Origin: an uncultured Bacteroides sp.
GTDB taxonomy: Bacteria; Bacteroidota; Bacteroidia; Bacteroidales; Bacteroidaceae
NCBI RefSeq assembly: GCF_963677945.1
Contig: NZ_OY782578.1
Coordinates: forward strand, 3,687,258 to 3,751,257
Length of the DNA: 64,000 bases
Direction: 5' to 3'
In this document: positions 45,794-54,883 of the stretch, piece after piece
How the letters are laid out: every line of letters begins with the position of its first letter
Position numbering within the stretch: the stretch's first letter is position 1
The notes under the pieces: model-generated
Databases searched by the model: none
Seen by the model: the letters and a program-made list of their open reading frames with translations, nothing else
What the model was told of the DNA's origin: nothing
Position numbers and translations under genes: made by a program

Positions 45794-46678
45794 TTAGTTA
45801 TTTTTTATCTTATAATGATCTGATTGAATTTGTTCCCAACTCATATTGTAAGGAGCCAAAATTAAATCTAAAGCCAAATTCAGATTATTCACAGGAAATG
45901 CTCCTGTAAAAGAGAGTCCTTTGCAAATCTCTTTGTTTTCTATTGATATTTTATATTCTTTTTCGAGAGCCTCAACTACATCAATAAGAGGCGCACTGTT
46001 AAATACATATTTATGACTCACCCAAGTAGGTTCATCTTCCAGCATTACTTTATCCGATCCAAAGCTTCTTCCCTTTGTCAGGATTTTCTTGTCTTTCTTA
46101 TCTAGGCTCTCTACCAAAACTTTACCTTCATAGCAGAATACATCAAACTTATCTGTTTCAGAAACCATAAAACGAGTTCCTAATACCGATATCAGATGTG
46201 TTGGAGTTTCAACAGTAAACTTTTGTCCTTTAGTTACAATATAATAAGCTTCACCTTTCATACTAATATTCCTGTTAAAGTAGAAAAGAAATTTGTTATA
46301 TTCAACCGAACTGTTTTCATTAAGTTTCACTTCGGATTTATCAGGCAACACAAAAGCCAACTGTTCATTGCTTCCCGTTACATATTTCATATCCATACTC
46401 TTTATCCATAAACCACTTCCAAATAGAACAGCAATCAATGCAGCAACAGAAAGATATCGTCTCCAATGAATTATTCTTTTCTCAGATTTTTCGAAGATTA
46501 TGTTCTTAGAGAACAATCTTTCTTCCATTTCGTCCAAAACATTTTCTCCTGGCTTTTCATCCAACAGCGGAATATGAGAGAAAGCTTCTTTCAGATGTAT
46601 TTCTTCTTCAAAAGATAAAGTATACCCTTCATTAGATGAGATTTTTTCTAATATATTTATAAGTTCCACTTCTTTCAT
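45794..46678 (-). CDS. FecR-family anti-sigma factor
   Basis: 294 residues. A cytoplasmic N-terminal part (about 1-80) is followed by one TM helix (WRRYLSVAALIAVLFGSGLWI, about 87-107), then the periplasmic FecR domain (TGSNEQLAFVLPDKSEVKLNENSSVEYN...FTVETPTHLISVLGTRFMV) and a C-terminal DUF4974/STN-like domain (about 225-290, YVFNSAPLIDVVEALEKEYKISIENKEICKGLSFTGAF). FecR proteins hold an ECF sigma factor until an outer-membrane partner signals through an STN domain. It overlaps the sigma gene by 4 nt. Confidence 0.93.
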   Translation of the reverse strand: MKEVELINILEKISSNEGYTLSFEEEIHLKEAFSHIPLLDEKPGENVLDEMEERLFSKNIIFEKSEKRIIHWRRYLSVAALIAVLFGSGLWIKSMDMKYVTGSNEQLAFVLPDKSEVKLNENSSVEYNKFLFYFNRNISMKGEAYYIVTKGQKFTVETPTHLISVLGTRFMVSETDKFDVFCYEGKVLVESLDKKDKKILTKGRSFGSDKVMLEDEPTWVSHKYVFNSAPLIDVVEALEKEYKISIENKEICKGLSFTGAFPVNNLNLALDLILAPYNMSWEQIQSDHYKIKNN

Positions 46679-47232
46679 AGCCCTAAAATTCTCCGTAAAA
46701 TAAGTAACAGAAATAATATAAAAGAGGCATCCTTCTTCATTTGTCGGATAGCTTCCGAGAGAAGATTGGCAACAGATTGTTTATTTATACCGAGTGTTAA
46801 AGCAATCTCTTCATTGGAAAGTCCTTTGAAATACTTCAGATAAACTACTTCACGCTGCCTGCTTGTTAACTTATTCAGCAAATTCTGTATCTTCTTATAC
46901 TGTTTTTCTTCTTCATCCGCACTTTCATCATCAATATATAATGTAAACGAGTAATCACTCTCTTCCAAAGACACCGCTTGCTCTTTTTTGAATTCATTTA
47001 TTAATCTGTTTCTAAGCGACATACAGAGATAAGCTCTCATAGAAACAGGCTCACTCAAAGAATTCCGTTTTTCATAAATCGTAATAAAGAGTTCTTGTAT
47101 AATATCTTTTACCAAATCTTCATTATGAGCAAACTTCATTCCATAAGCATAAAGGAACTCAGCATGCTGTCGGAACAGATTTTTCCATTCCTGCTCATCA
47201 TTATTCCTTAATTTATCCCAAGATATCTGCAT
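46675..47232 (-). CDS. ECF-type sigma-70 factor (FecI-like)
   Basis: 185 residues. Region 2 (about 20-90: EFLYAYGMKFAHNEDLVKDIIQELFITIYEKR) and region 4 (about 125-180: LNKLTSRQREVVYLKYFKGLSNEEIALTLGINKQSVANLLSEAIRQMKK) are both complete. It directs RNA polymerase to a small set of promoters when released from FecR. The target is not visible; the DUF4382 gene downstream or an unlinked locus may respond. It starts 29 nt after an AraC gene, which is unusual for a FecI-type factor. Confidence 0.94.
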   Translation of the reverse strand: MQISWDKLRNNDEQEWKNLFRQHAEFLYAYGMKFAHNEDLVKDIIQELFITIYEKRNSLSEPVSMRAYLCMSLRNRLINEFKKEQAVSLEESDYSFTLYIDDESADEEEKQYKKIQNLLNKLTSRQREVVYLKYFKGLSNEEIALTLGINKQSVANLLSEAIRQMKKDASFILFLLLILRRILGL

Positions 47233-47261
47233 AAAATGCTATTAATATAATTAATTATTTA

Positions 47262-48095
47262 CTAGTGTAATAAACGGCTCATAACAGTTTTACTGTTGCT
47301 ACGTAGATCTTTAGGAGTCTGATTATATCGTTGCTTACAAAATTTAGTAAAATGTGCCTGAGACGAAAACTGATATCTATCTGCTAACTCCTGAAAAGGA
47401 ATAGAGGTAGAAATTATATCTTGTAATACAAACTGAGATTTACGTTCAAGCATCCACTGATAAGCCGATTCTCCAAAATTCTTTTTAAATTCCCTACAAA
47501 AAACACTTAAACTAGATTTAGCCAAATCAGCAAATTCCTGCAAGTTCTTTACTGATTTATAGTTTGCATATACAAATTCTTTAAAATCCATATTCTTTCC
47601 CAAAATAGGAGAAAAAAATGCTGCTAATTCATTCATTGAATAAGAATTTTTTAAAACTAAAATTAATCCGTTTTGTTTCCATTCATTCAACTCTGAAAAA
47701 TTAAAACCAGATAAAGAATATGATTGATGAAAAAATTCAAGAAAACATTTTAAACTATACTTTATAGGTAAAGTTAAACATTTCTTTTCATTTTCAGCAT
47801 TATTCTCTGATGACAGAGTTAACCATTGATTAATTTGGCTAATAGAATTCTTTGTCATCTCACATTTTACAGCAATAGAAGTTTCTATTGCTAATAAATT
47901 GAATTTAGTTCCCGGAGGTAAAAATAACATGCCATCCGAAAGAAGCATCTTATGATTGCATTCAACACATGAAACTAAAACTTTACCTGATAAAACAAAT
48001 AAAATAGTACTACTATCACCTGTTTTTATCTCTTTATGATTATCCTTACGTACATCAATCTGTGAAAAACAAGCAGAATTTAAAGCTGAATCCAT
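47262..48095 (-). CDS. AraC family regulator upstream of the sigma/FecR pair
   Basis: 277 residues from the ATG at 48095 (MDSALNSACFSQIDV); an ATG at 48152 would add a basic extension without support. A cupin-like sensor (about 20-110, FVLSGKVLVSCVECNHKMLLSDGMLFLPPGTKF) precedes the AraC HTH (about 185-277, NLQEFADLAKSSLSVFCREFKKNFGESAYQWMLERK...AHFTKFCKQRYNQTPKDLR). The first HTH is less canonical than the second. It is probably co-transcribed with the sigma, FecR and DUF4382 genes. Confidence 0.82.
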   Translation of the reverse strand: MDSALNSACFSQIDVRKDNHKEIKTGDSSTILFVLSGKVLVSCVECNHKMLLSDGMLFLPPGTKFNLLAIETSIAVKCEMTKNSISQINQWLTLSSENNAENEKKCLTLPIKYSLKCFLEFFHQSYSLSGFNFSELNEWKQNGLILVLKNSYSMNELAAFFSPILGKNMDFKEFVYANYKSVKNLQEFADLAKSSLSVFCREFKKNFGESAYQWMLERKSQFVLQDIISTSIPFQELADRYQFSSQAHFTKFCKQRYNQTPKDLRSNSKTVMSRLLH

Positions 48096-48261
48096 ATTAT
48101 TTATTTTTAATATTAATCTTCTTTTTACCTCTATGACAATACGAACCATCATTTATACTGGTTCTGAGAAGAAAAAAAATATATTTTTAATAACTAATTT
48201 GTAAACAGCTTTATTCTAGCGCTTTCTAACACTCATAAATCATTGATTTTCTGATTAATAA

Positions 48262-49488
48262 TTAAAATGCATAAACTAAATTAATTGCAGCTTTTGTAAG
48301 GCCGAAATAGTTATAATCTAAACTCTTATTGTTATTCCATGAATTATTCCACGTTATTTTATCATAAGTAAGGTGTACATAACCAACTCCGGCAGTCGCT
48401 TCAATATGCAAATGTTTATTTAATGCCCATTGATATCCACAAGCAATTCCCATTCCATATAAATATCCAGCATACCAGTCGCTATTTGAAAGCCCTTTTC
48501 GCTGAAATGGAAAAATCATATTTTCAGCGCCAAAGTGAGAATAATAAAGATGATATCCTAAATAACCGCCATTAAAACTTCGTGAAAACCAATAACGAAT
48601 CTCTGGTTGTATCAGATAAGATACCGATTTTCCATCGTGTTCTGAATCTCCAGGTTTTATCCCTATTGAAAGTTCTATAGAAACATTTTTATTAATCTTC
48701 TTTTCAATAGCAAGGTTTGGGGTTGCTAATCCCCACAAAATTAAATTAGTTTTCAATTCATAATTATTAGCATACGTTGGTAAAGAAAGCATCGGCATAA
48801 GATTTCTTCTGGAGGAATTTGGTGAAGTATCTAATATTGGACGATGCTGAGCCAATAATGAATCTGATAAAGATTTGTTTATTGAAGGATTATTTATATT
48901 AGAATTCTTATGAATGGCCTGAAGCATAATCTGCTTCTCTTTTTTCTCTTTCTTCTTTAATTCAATAATTACACTTCTGGCAGAATTCATTAATATGTTA
49001 ACTGTCTGAGGATAATAGTTTTTTTCTTTAACTGCAACGATGTGATTACCTTTACATAAAGAAAAACTAAAATTCCCATCAATATCAGTACGTGTAAAAG
49101 CCTTTCCATCAACAGAAACTGTAAAATTATAGAGTGGAGACTTCGATTCTTTATCTTTTAAACGCCCATTTAAAATATATTTCTGGAGAGGTCTCACATA
49201 TAAATAATCAGAAGCAGCTTTCTTTATTTCCAGATCATAATTAACAAGTAATTGGTTAAGCAATTCTATTGCATTCTTATCGGCTGATACATCACTTATA
49301 TATAAACGGTTAGTTAGCTCTGGATTAAAATTAATATGTACTTTCTTTCTTTTGCTTATCATTTGAAGAACTTCAGTCAGCGTTTTTTTACTCTTTGAAA
49401 CACGGTTTTGGTTCTGAGCTTCAGATTGAAAAGATATACCAAACATTAATACACATAATAGAAGATTATAAATATTTATTCGTGCCAT
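48262..49488 (-). CDS. Outer-membrane protein with STN, carboxypeptidase-regulatory-like and DUF3575 domains
   Basis: 408 residues with a signal peptide (MARINIYNLLLCVLMFGISFQSEAQ). An STN-like domain spans about 35-95 (KTLTEVLQMISKRKKVHINFNPELTNRLYISDVSADKNAIELLNQLL). A carboxypeptidase-regulatory-like domain follows at about 105-175 (DIDGNFSFSLCKGNHIVAVKEKNY), then a low-complexity linker. The DUF3575 barrel runs from about 240 to 408 and ends AAINLVYAF. STN domains normally belong to TonB receptors that signal to FecR, but no plug or receptor barrel is present. It sits one gene upstream of the sigma/FecR pair, which makes it a candidate signalling partner. Confidence 0.83.
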   Translation of the reverse strand: MARINIYNLLLCVLMFGISFQSEAQNQNRVSKSKKTLTEVLQMISKRKKVHINFNPELTNRLYISDVSADKNAIELLNQLLVNYDLEIKKAASDYLYVRPLQKYILNGRLKDKESKSPLYNFTVSVDGKAFTRTDIDGNFSFSLCKGNHIVAVKEKNYYPQTVNILMNSARSVIIELKKKEKKEKQIMLQAIHKNSNINNPSINKSLSDSLLAQHRPILDTSPNSSRRNLMPMLSLPTYANNYELKTNLILWGLATPNLAIEKKINKNVSIELSIGIKPGDSEHDGKSVSYLIQPEIRYWFSRSFNGGYLGYHLYYSHFGAENMIFPFQRKGLSNSDWYAGYLYGMGIACGYQWALNKHLHIEATAGVGYVHLTYDKITWNNSWNNNKSLDYNYFGLTKAAINLVYAF

Positions 49489-49697
49489 TTTTAGTTCGTT
49501 TAGTTATATATAGACCTTCTTATTTCCTGATATATAAATCAGTAGGTAAGAAAAAAATAGTTTCTAAGCACAAAATAAACATTTAAAATTCATATTTAAA
49601 AAAAGATATTCATTTTTTATTTTTAGAAAAAACCAATAAAACAATAATGTATAAAATTTAGGCAAAATTATATAAACACAAATCCAGCATCAGAAAA

Positions 49698-49705
49698 TAC
49701 CTTTG
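49698..49705 (+). promoter_or_regulatory. -7 box TACCTTTG for the OmpA-family gene
   Basis: A consensus TAnnTTTG, 53 nt before the ATG. Confidence 0.6.
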
Positions 49706-49757
49706 CAGCAGGTTTTAATAAAGGAATAATTCTCTATATTTAAATTATCATTGAATT

Positions 49758-50882
49758 ATGAAAAAGAAAGTTTTAATTTTATTATTTGCAATAGCTCCAA
49801 TAGGACTGTTTGCACAAAATACTGCGCAAGGTCAGGAAAAAGCTTTAAAGCAGTATGGATTTTGGGATAACTGGTTTATTCAAGGACAAATTGGTGTACA
49901 ACGTACATACAGTGAAAGTCACAAGTATGCTTCTTTCGGCGATAAAATTAGCCCAACAGCAGCATTAGGTGTTGGAAAATTCTTTTCTCCTGAAGTAGGT
50001 GCTCGCTTACAAGTAGGAGGATGGACTTCTGCTAATAACAAACTAGACTATTCGTATAACGTAAAGTACTTTAATGCTAACACCGATGCTTTGTTTAACC
50101 TAACAAATATCTTCCTTCCTTATAAAGAAGATAGAGTGTTTAATCTGATTGGTATCGTGGGTATAGGTTATGTACATGGTTTCAGGAATTCTGATGAAAA
50201 TGTACATGCAACAAATAGTGTTGCTCCACGTATTGGTTTACAGGCTGACTTCCGCTTAAGCAATGCATGGAGCATAAATCTGGAAGCAAACGGAAACTTA
50301 TTACGTGACGACTTCAACGGACAAGAACAATTCGGATGTTCATATGACGGAACTTTGAATGTTTTAGCAGGTGTAACCTATCGTTTCGGAAGAAGAGGAT
50401 TTGCTACAGTAGATGTTGCTGATCCTGCATTAATTCAATCTTTAAATGACCAGATCAATTCACAAAGAGCTCAGATTGAAGAATATAAAGCTTGTTGTGA
50501 AAAGAAATCAGCAGAACCAAAGACAATTATTAAAGAAGTTCCGGCTGCAAAAGGTACTTTATTAAATTCAGTAGTTACTTTCCGTATTGGTAAAGCTACA
50601 ATTGATCCAAATCAGGAAGTTTATGTGTATAATGCTGCACAATATCTGAAACAAAATCCGGATGCCAAAGTTTCTATTGCAAGTTATGCTGATAAAAAGA
50701 CTGGAACAGCAGCATTTAACCAGAAATTGAGTGAACAACGTTCTGAAGCAGTAGCTAAAATGCTAAAAGAAAAATACAGTATTGCTGAAAACAGATTCAC
50801 CGTAGAAAACAATGGTGACAAGCAACAACCTTATCCAGACAATAATGACTGGAACAGAATAAGTATTATTACTTCTAAGTAA
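49758..50882 (+). CDS. OmpA-family outer-membrane protein
   Basis: 374 residues with a signal peptide (MKKKVLILLFAIAPIGLFAQ). The N-terminal eight-stranded-type barrel (about 30-215, GFWDNWFIQGQIGVQRTYSE...LNVLAGVTYRFGRRGF) is followed by a coiled linker (ALIQSLNDQINSQRAQIEEYKACCEKK) and an OmpA C-terminal peptidoglycan-binding domain (about 265-374, NSVVTFRIGKATIDPNQEVYVYNAAQYLKQNPDAKVSIASYADKKTGTAAFNQKLSEQRSEAVAKML). The last part has a short NDWNRISI in place of the common NRVV/NRRV. It anchors the outer membrane to peptidoglycan and is abundant in Bacteroidetes. Confidence 0.95.
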   Translation: MKKKVLILLFAIAPIGLFAQNTAQGQEKALKQYGFWDNWFIQGQIGVQRTYSESHKYASFGDKISPTAALGVGKFFSPEVGARLQVGGWTSANNKLDYSYNVKYFNANTDALFNLTNIFLPYKEDRVFNLIGIVGIGYVHGFRNSDENVHATNSVAPRIGLQADFRLSNAWSINLEANGNLLRDDFNGQEQFGCSYDGTLNVLAGVTYRFGRRGFATVDVADPALIQSLNDQINSQRAQIEEYKACCEKKSAEPKTIIKEVPAAKGTLLNSVVTFRIGKATIDPNQEVYVYNAAQYLKQNPDAKVSIASYADKKTGTAAFNQKLSEQRSEAVAKMLKEKYSIAENRFTVENNGDKQQPYPDNNDWNRISIITSK

Positions 50883-51001
50883 TATTACTATTGGTTATAA
50901 AACTAGACTTAAACTACATACAGTTAAGATGAAACATACAGATTCTACGAGATTTCAATAAATAAATTCAAATCAATTGAAAATAGTTTCTCTTAACTCT
51001 A

Positions 51002-51035
51002 AAAGGGGCTGTATCAAAAAAGATACAGTCCCTTT
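51002..51035 (+). terminator. Terminator after the OmpA gene
   Basis: The arms AAAGGGGCTGTATC and GATACAGTCCCTTT have one G-T wobble around six A residues, followed by T-rich sequence. Confidence 0.85.
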
Positions 51036-51121
51036 CTACTTATTAATCTTACTGTTTGCGTATAAAATTCCTTCTTTGTAAATTGCAGCTGTTTTTTAAC
51101 TTAAATCAAATAAAAACGGCA

Positions 51122-52291
51122 ATGATCCGACTCATTTTACTTACTGATTTTACAGAATCTTATGCACACAAGTTATTAAAGGGCATAATGGATTATTCAA
51201 AAAAGCATGAGCCATGGGTATTATGTCGTATGCCGCCGGCTTTCAGACAACAATACGGGATAGAAGGTATTCTGAACTGGGCTAAAAGATGGAAAGCTGA
51301 TGCTATTATTGCTCAGTTTGACAATGTGGACAATGTTGATTTATTCAGAGAAAACGGTATCGTGGCACTTGCTCAGGATTATAAATCAAGATTTTCAACC
51401 ATACCCAACATTACAAGCGACTATAAGCTGACAGGCAAAATGGTTGCTGACTTCTTTCTTCAGAGAGGGTTTAAGAATTTTGCTTTTTTTGGCTATAAAA
51501 ATGCCTGTTGGTCTCAGGAAAGATGTGAAGGATTTAAAAATGAAATAACAAAATTCGGATTCGAGAAAAATTTCTATGCATTCCATAACCAAAAGTTGGA
51601 AGAATTGTGGTATTACAAGCAACACCCGGTTTCCAAATGGCTGAAGTCACTACCCAAACCTATAGCTCTGATGGCGTGTGATGATACGCAAGGGCAAATA
51701 ATTACTGAGATTTGCAAAATATGCAATTTAAGGATCCCCGAAGATATTGCTGTTATGGGAGTTGATAATGATGAAATGACGTGCGATCTTTCTGACCCGT
51801 CACTTTCAAGTGTGTTGCTGGATGTTGAAAAAGGTGGTTATGATTCGGCCGAACTGATCGACAGAATGGTGAAATCTCAGAATTTTGATGATTATCGTGA
51901 TATCTTTATCAGTACATCATACATTGTGCAACGACAATCAACAAACGTATATCCTATTCAGGATAAAGAGATTGCAAAAGCATTAAAATTCATTGATGAA
52001 TGTACACTGGAAAAAATAAATGTAGACGATGTTGTTAAACAAGTTCCACTTTCAAGACGACTATTGGAAATTAGATTCAAGCAATTTACTAAAATGTCTA
52101 TATACCAGTACATAATGAAAAAAAGAATGGATCGTTTTGCACAATTGCTCATTGAATCTAAAGCACCGGTAAATGAAATTGCTGCCCAGTTAGGAATTAC
52201 AGACATGAAAAACCTATCACGACAATTCAAAACAATTGAGGGCTGTTCTCCTCAGCAATACAGAAAAAAACATACCCCCAAAAATGATTAG
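51122..52291 (+). CDS. XylR-type transcriptional regulator (LacI-like sensor plus AraC HTH)
   Basis: 389 residues from the ATG at 51122 (MIRLILLTDFTESYAHKLLKGIMDYS), where the family normally begins; an upstream ATG at 51056 would add a non-homologous tail. A periplasmic-binding-protein-like sensor (about 1-265, with MACDDTQGQIITEICKICNLRIPEDIAVMGVDNDEMTCDLSDPSLSSV) precedes an AraC double HTH (about 285-389). E. coli XylR has this layout and responds to xylose. Here it faces the mannosidase PUL, its stop abutting the PUL's last stop, so it is a candidate sugar sensor for that locus. Confidence 0.92.
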   Translation: MIRLILLTDFTESYAHKLLKGIMDYSKKHEPWVLCRMPPAFRQQYGIEGILNWAKRWKADAIIAQFDNVDNVDLFRENGIVALAQDYKSRFSTIPNITSDYKLTGKMVADFFLQRGFKNFAFFGYKNACWSQERCEGFKNEITKFGFEKNFYAFHNQKLEELWYYKQHPVSKWLKSLPKPIALMACDDTQGQIITEICKICNLRIPEDIAVMGVDNDEMTCDLSDPSLSSVLLDVEKGGYDSAELIDRMVKSQNFDDYRDIFISTSYIVQRQSTNVYPIQDKEIAKALKFIDECTLEKINVDDVVKQVPLSRRLLEIRFKQFTKMSIYQYIMKKRMDRFAQLLIESKAPVNEIAAQLGITDMKNLSRQFKTIEGCSPQQYRKKHTPKND

Positions 52292-53911
52292 CTAATATTT
52301 GTGACTGCCAACTTCGACAGAGATCTTCTTTTCCTTATTAGTGCCATATTTCACAACTAGTTCAAACGGCTCATTAGTATCTATCGTGATATACGGTACT
52401 TCATTTATTGATTTTCGTGAATCCGCAATAAGAGAAATCATTCCTTTTGGGCCGAAAGGAAAACGTTCGATGCCGTTTTTCTCAGTCAGATTCATATCCC
52501 AGGTTATTGTTTTCGTAGAATAATCTGAACGGATACCTATGATAAATTCAATAAATTCGGCAATTGGAGGAAGACCGGTCCAGCCCACAAAGTCTCTTCT
52601 GGCCATGAATCCCGGTTCGCAGCTTTCCGGAGCATAATATTCAAAGAAAGTTCCTGTCTTTTTATAAACCTCAAACACCTGATTATAATGATTCATAGCT
52701 ATTTCGTGAGCCAAAGTTCTGTATCCTTTTTCGGCAAGACCATTGATAACCATGTAATTTGTTCCAGGCCAAATTCCACCTTGCCAGTAACGTCCGTCTT
52801 CTTTATATTTAGGATGATCGGCCGACAATGAAGGTACACGGTATTTTCGATTGAAAGTCTTAGGGTTATTCAATTCAGAAACAAGTCTGTCCAGCTTACC
52901 TTTATCTAGAACATCTGAATATAGAGCCCAATATGCCCCAATTCCTTTGGTAGAACACAATGAACCATCGGCATACTGATCATAAAGAAATCCTGTTTTC
53001 TCATCCCACAGATTTTTACGGATATACTCTTTCAACATCTTCACTTCGTCCTCAAAATCTTCAATCTCCTGCCATCTTTCAAGATAGAATCCCATCTGCA
53101 AAAGAGTGTTTGCAATAAAAAGCTGTTGAAGATTCGTATCCAACCAAACCATGTGACCATTACTGTAAATGGGGTTATACTTTGACTGTACCCGAGGCAT
53201 ATTATCCATACCTGTGCCCCAGCCGCTCGACCAATAAGTTCCGTTTTGCCATGTACGATTCAGCCTCAGCCATTTATAATAAGCACACAGTACAGGAAAT
53301 ACTTTATTCAGACGGTCTGTATCACCAAATTCCTTGTAATAAGCCATCTCTACCCAGGGAATAAGGTTCGGGCCGGTACTAGTGGGATCGTAGCGTTCAA
53401 AACAATCAGAGCCATCTGCCCTTATCTCACGACAAATAAATCCGTCAGGGTGTTGCTTTGCGTAGAAATTATCAAGAGTATGTTGGAATGGAAAGAAACG
53501 TGCGCCGTAACGGGCAAAGAGCATCATAAAGGAAGTGTCCCACATAAAGATATTTCCGTTGTAAGCAGTATCCAGATAACTTGCCACAAATCCCGATCCA
53601 GGAATAGGATCTTTGATGTTGCCGATAGCAATCTGCCATGCATGCCAATACATCTCGATTTCTTTCTCATGACCTGTCCAAACCGGGCTTGGCAAAACAG
53701 ACTTAGCTTCCTCAAAAGAGCCATGTTTTATTATATTTGGTTTCATTATCCGAAACTCATTCTCTGCAACTAAAGCATCTTTTACGTAAGTATCCTTATA
53801 CTGTAACCTGTATTTACCGGATATAGAATCATTTTGGGCTATTATATTTGAAGAATATCCCGATATTAACGAACATAGGGCAATTCTTATAATCAGTTTC
53901 ACGTTATTCAT
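52292..53911 (-). CDS. Secreted trehalase/GH63-like glycosidase (MGH1-type)
   Basis: 539 residues with a signal peptide (MNNVKLIIRIALCSLISGYSSNIIAQ). The (alpha/alpha)6-barrel core has NGNIFMWDTSFMMLFARYG, SSGWGTGMDN and GRYWQGGIWPGTNYMVINGLAEKGY, shared with GH63/GH37 clan enzymes, and ends with a beta-sandwich-like tail. GH63 members remove alpha-glucose, for example from N-glycan precursors, or hydrolyse related alpha-glucosides or mannosyl-glycerate. It is last in the PUL operon. Family assignment inside the clan is uncertain. Confidence 0.82.
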   Translation of the reverse strand: MNNVKLIIRIALCSLISGYSSNIIAQNDSISGKYRLQYKDTYVKDALVAENEFRIMKPNIIKHGSFEEAKSVLPSPVWTGHEKEIEMYWHAWQIAIGNIKDPIPGSGFVASYLDTAYNGNIFMWDTSFMMLFARYGARFFPFQHTLDNFYAKQHPDGFICREIRADGSDCFERYDPTSTGPNLIPWVEMAYYKEFGDTDRLNKVFPVLCAYYKWLRLNRTWQNGTYWSSGWGTGMDNMPRVQSKYNPIYSNGHMVWLDTNLQQLFIANTLLQMGFYLERWQEIEDFEDEVKMLKEYIRKNLWDEKTGFLYDQYADGSLCSTKGIGAYWALYSDVLDKGKLDRLVSELNNPKTFNRKYRVPSLSADHPKYKEDGRYWQGGIWPGTNYMVINGLAEKGYRTLAHEIAMNHYNQVFEVYKKTGTFFEYYAPESCEPGFMARRDFVGWTGLPPIAEFIEFIIGIRSDYSTKTITWDMNLTEKNGIERFPFGPKGMISLIADSRKSINEVPYITIDTNEPFELVVKYGTNKEKKISVEVGSHKY

Positions 53912-53998
53912 AATTCATTATTTTACCTAAATCCAGAAACAAAGTGTTAAGGTAATCTTTTTAAGTTAGATATTATTAATAAACAGCTAAAAATTGAA

Positions 53999-54826
53999 TT
54001 AGACAACTAAAGCAGACGCTCCTAATAAGCTTATATCCTCGCTTTGGGAAACCATAATTTTTATATTCTCAATGGTTTTCTTATACGGAAAATCGGACAT
54101 TGCATTAAACATACTTTCTGAGAAAAGCGAATATGCAGACGCAATTCCCCCTCCTAAAACAATTGCTTCAGGATCATAAGTATATAAAACCACTTTCAGA
54201 AGATTGCCCAAATGAGCGCCGATCTCATTCCATACAGTTTTTGCCTGAGCATCTCCAGTTATAGCCTTTTCGTAAGCTTCTTTTCCTGTTGTATTATGAT
54301 ACTTTACAAAAAAGCCGCTGCTACAATAGTGTTCGTAATCATAATCAAGATATGATAATGAACCTATTTCACCCGCTCCGGTATTGACACCATTATACAG
54401 TTTTCCATCAATAATAACTCCCGCCCCTACTCCAGTGCCTAATGTTATTCCAATTACATCGGAATACGGAACACACTCTCCAAAAAGTTTTTCGCCCAAG
54501 GCAAAGCAATTGGAATCATTGTTAACGAAAACAGGCATTTTAAATTTCTGTTCAAGAATATCCTTCAGATGCACCTCTTGCCAGGAAGGAATATTGGCTA
54601 CATTATACACGATTCCGCGTTCTGTATTGACAACTGAAGGCACTCCTATACCTATTCCTTCAGGATTAGAAGGCATTACATCTTCTATAAGCTTTATCAA
54701 AAAAGAAAGAACCTCCTCTTCACTAGCTTTCGACGGGCAAGGAGCGCTAACTTTATGCACCACCCTACCATTTTCTATTATCCCGACACGTATATTTGTA
54801 CCTCCTAAATCTATTGCTATTTTCAT
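53999..54826 (-). CDS. ROK-family sugar kinase
   Basis: 275 residues. The ATP motif IDLGGTNIRVG begins the chain, the catalytic Asp104 lies in NNDSNCFALGE, and GVGAGVIIDGKLYNGVNTGAGEIG and LGGGIASA follow. The zinc site of most ROK proteins (GH...CxCGxxGCxE) is absent: the His position reads GEIGS and only one Cys remains in EHYCSSGF. It is expected to phosphorylate a monosaccharide such as mannose or glucose released by the PUL enzymes. No N-terminal HTH, so it is a kinase and not a repressor. Confidence 0.9.
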   Translation of the reverse strand: MKIAIDLGGTNIRVGIIENGRVVHKVSAPCPSKASEEEVLSFLIKLIEDVMPSNPEGIGIGVPSVVNTERGIVYNVANIPSWQEVHLKDILEQKFKMPVFVNNDSNCFALGEKLFGECVPYSDVIGITLGTGVGAGVIIDGKLYNGVNTGAGEIGSLSYLDYDYEHYCSSGFFVKYHNTTGKEAYEKAITGDAQAKTVWNEIGAHLGNLLKVVLYTYDPEAIVLGGGIASAYSLFSESMFNAMSDFPYKKTIENIKIMVSQSEDISLLGASALVV

Positions 54827-54883
54827 AATATTATTTTTGTATCTTTATAGTTAACAACTTTTTCTGTCAAAAAGCTGACAGAT

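Noticed and set aside
54384-54854. 156-codon ORF antisense to the ROK kinase
   Set aside because: A shadow rich in Ser, Pro and Thr, with no motif; the kinase motifs on the other strand are intact.
54863-54882. Terminator between alkaline phosphatase and ROK kinase
   Set aside because: The stem is only 7 bp and on the minus strand is followed by A-rich, not T-rich, sequence.
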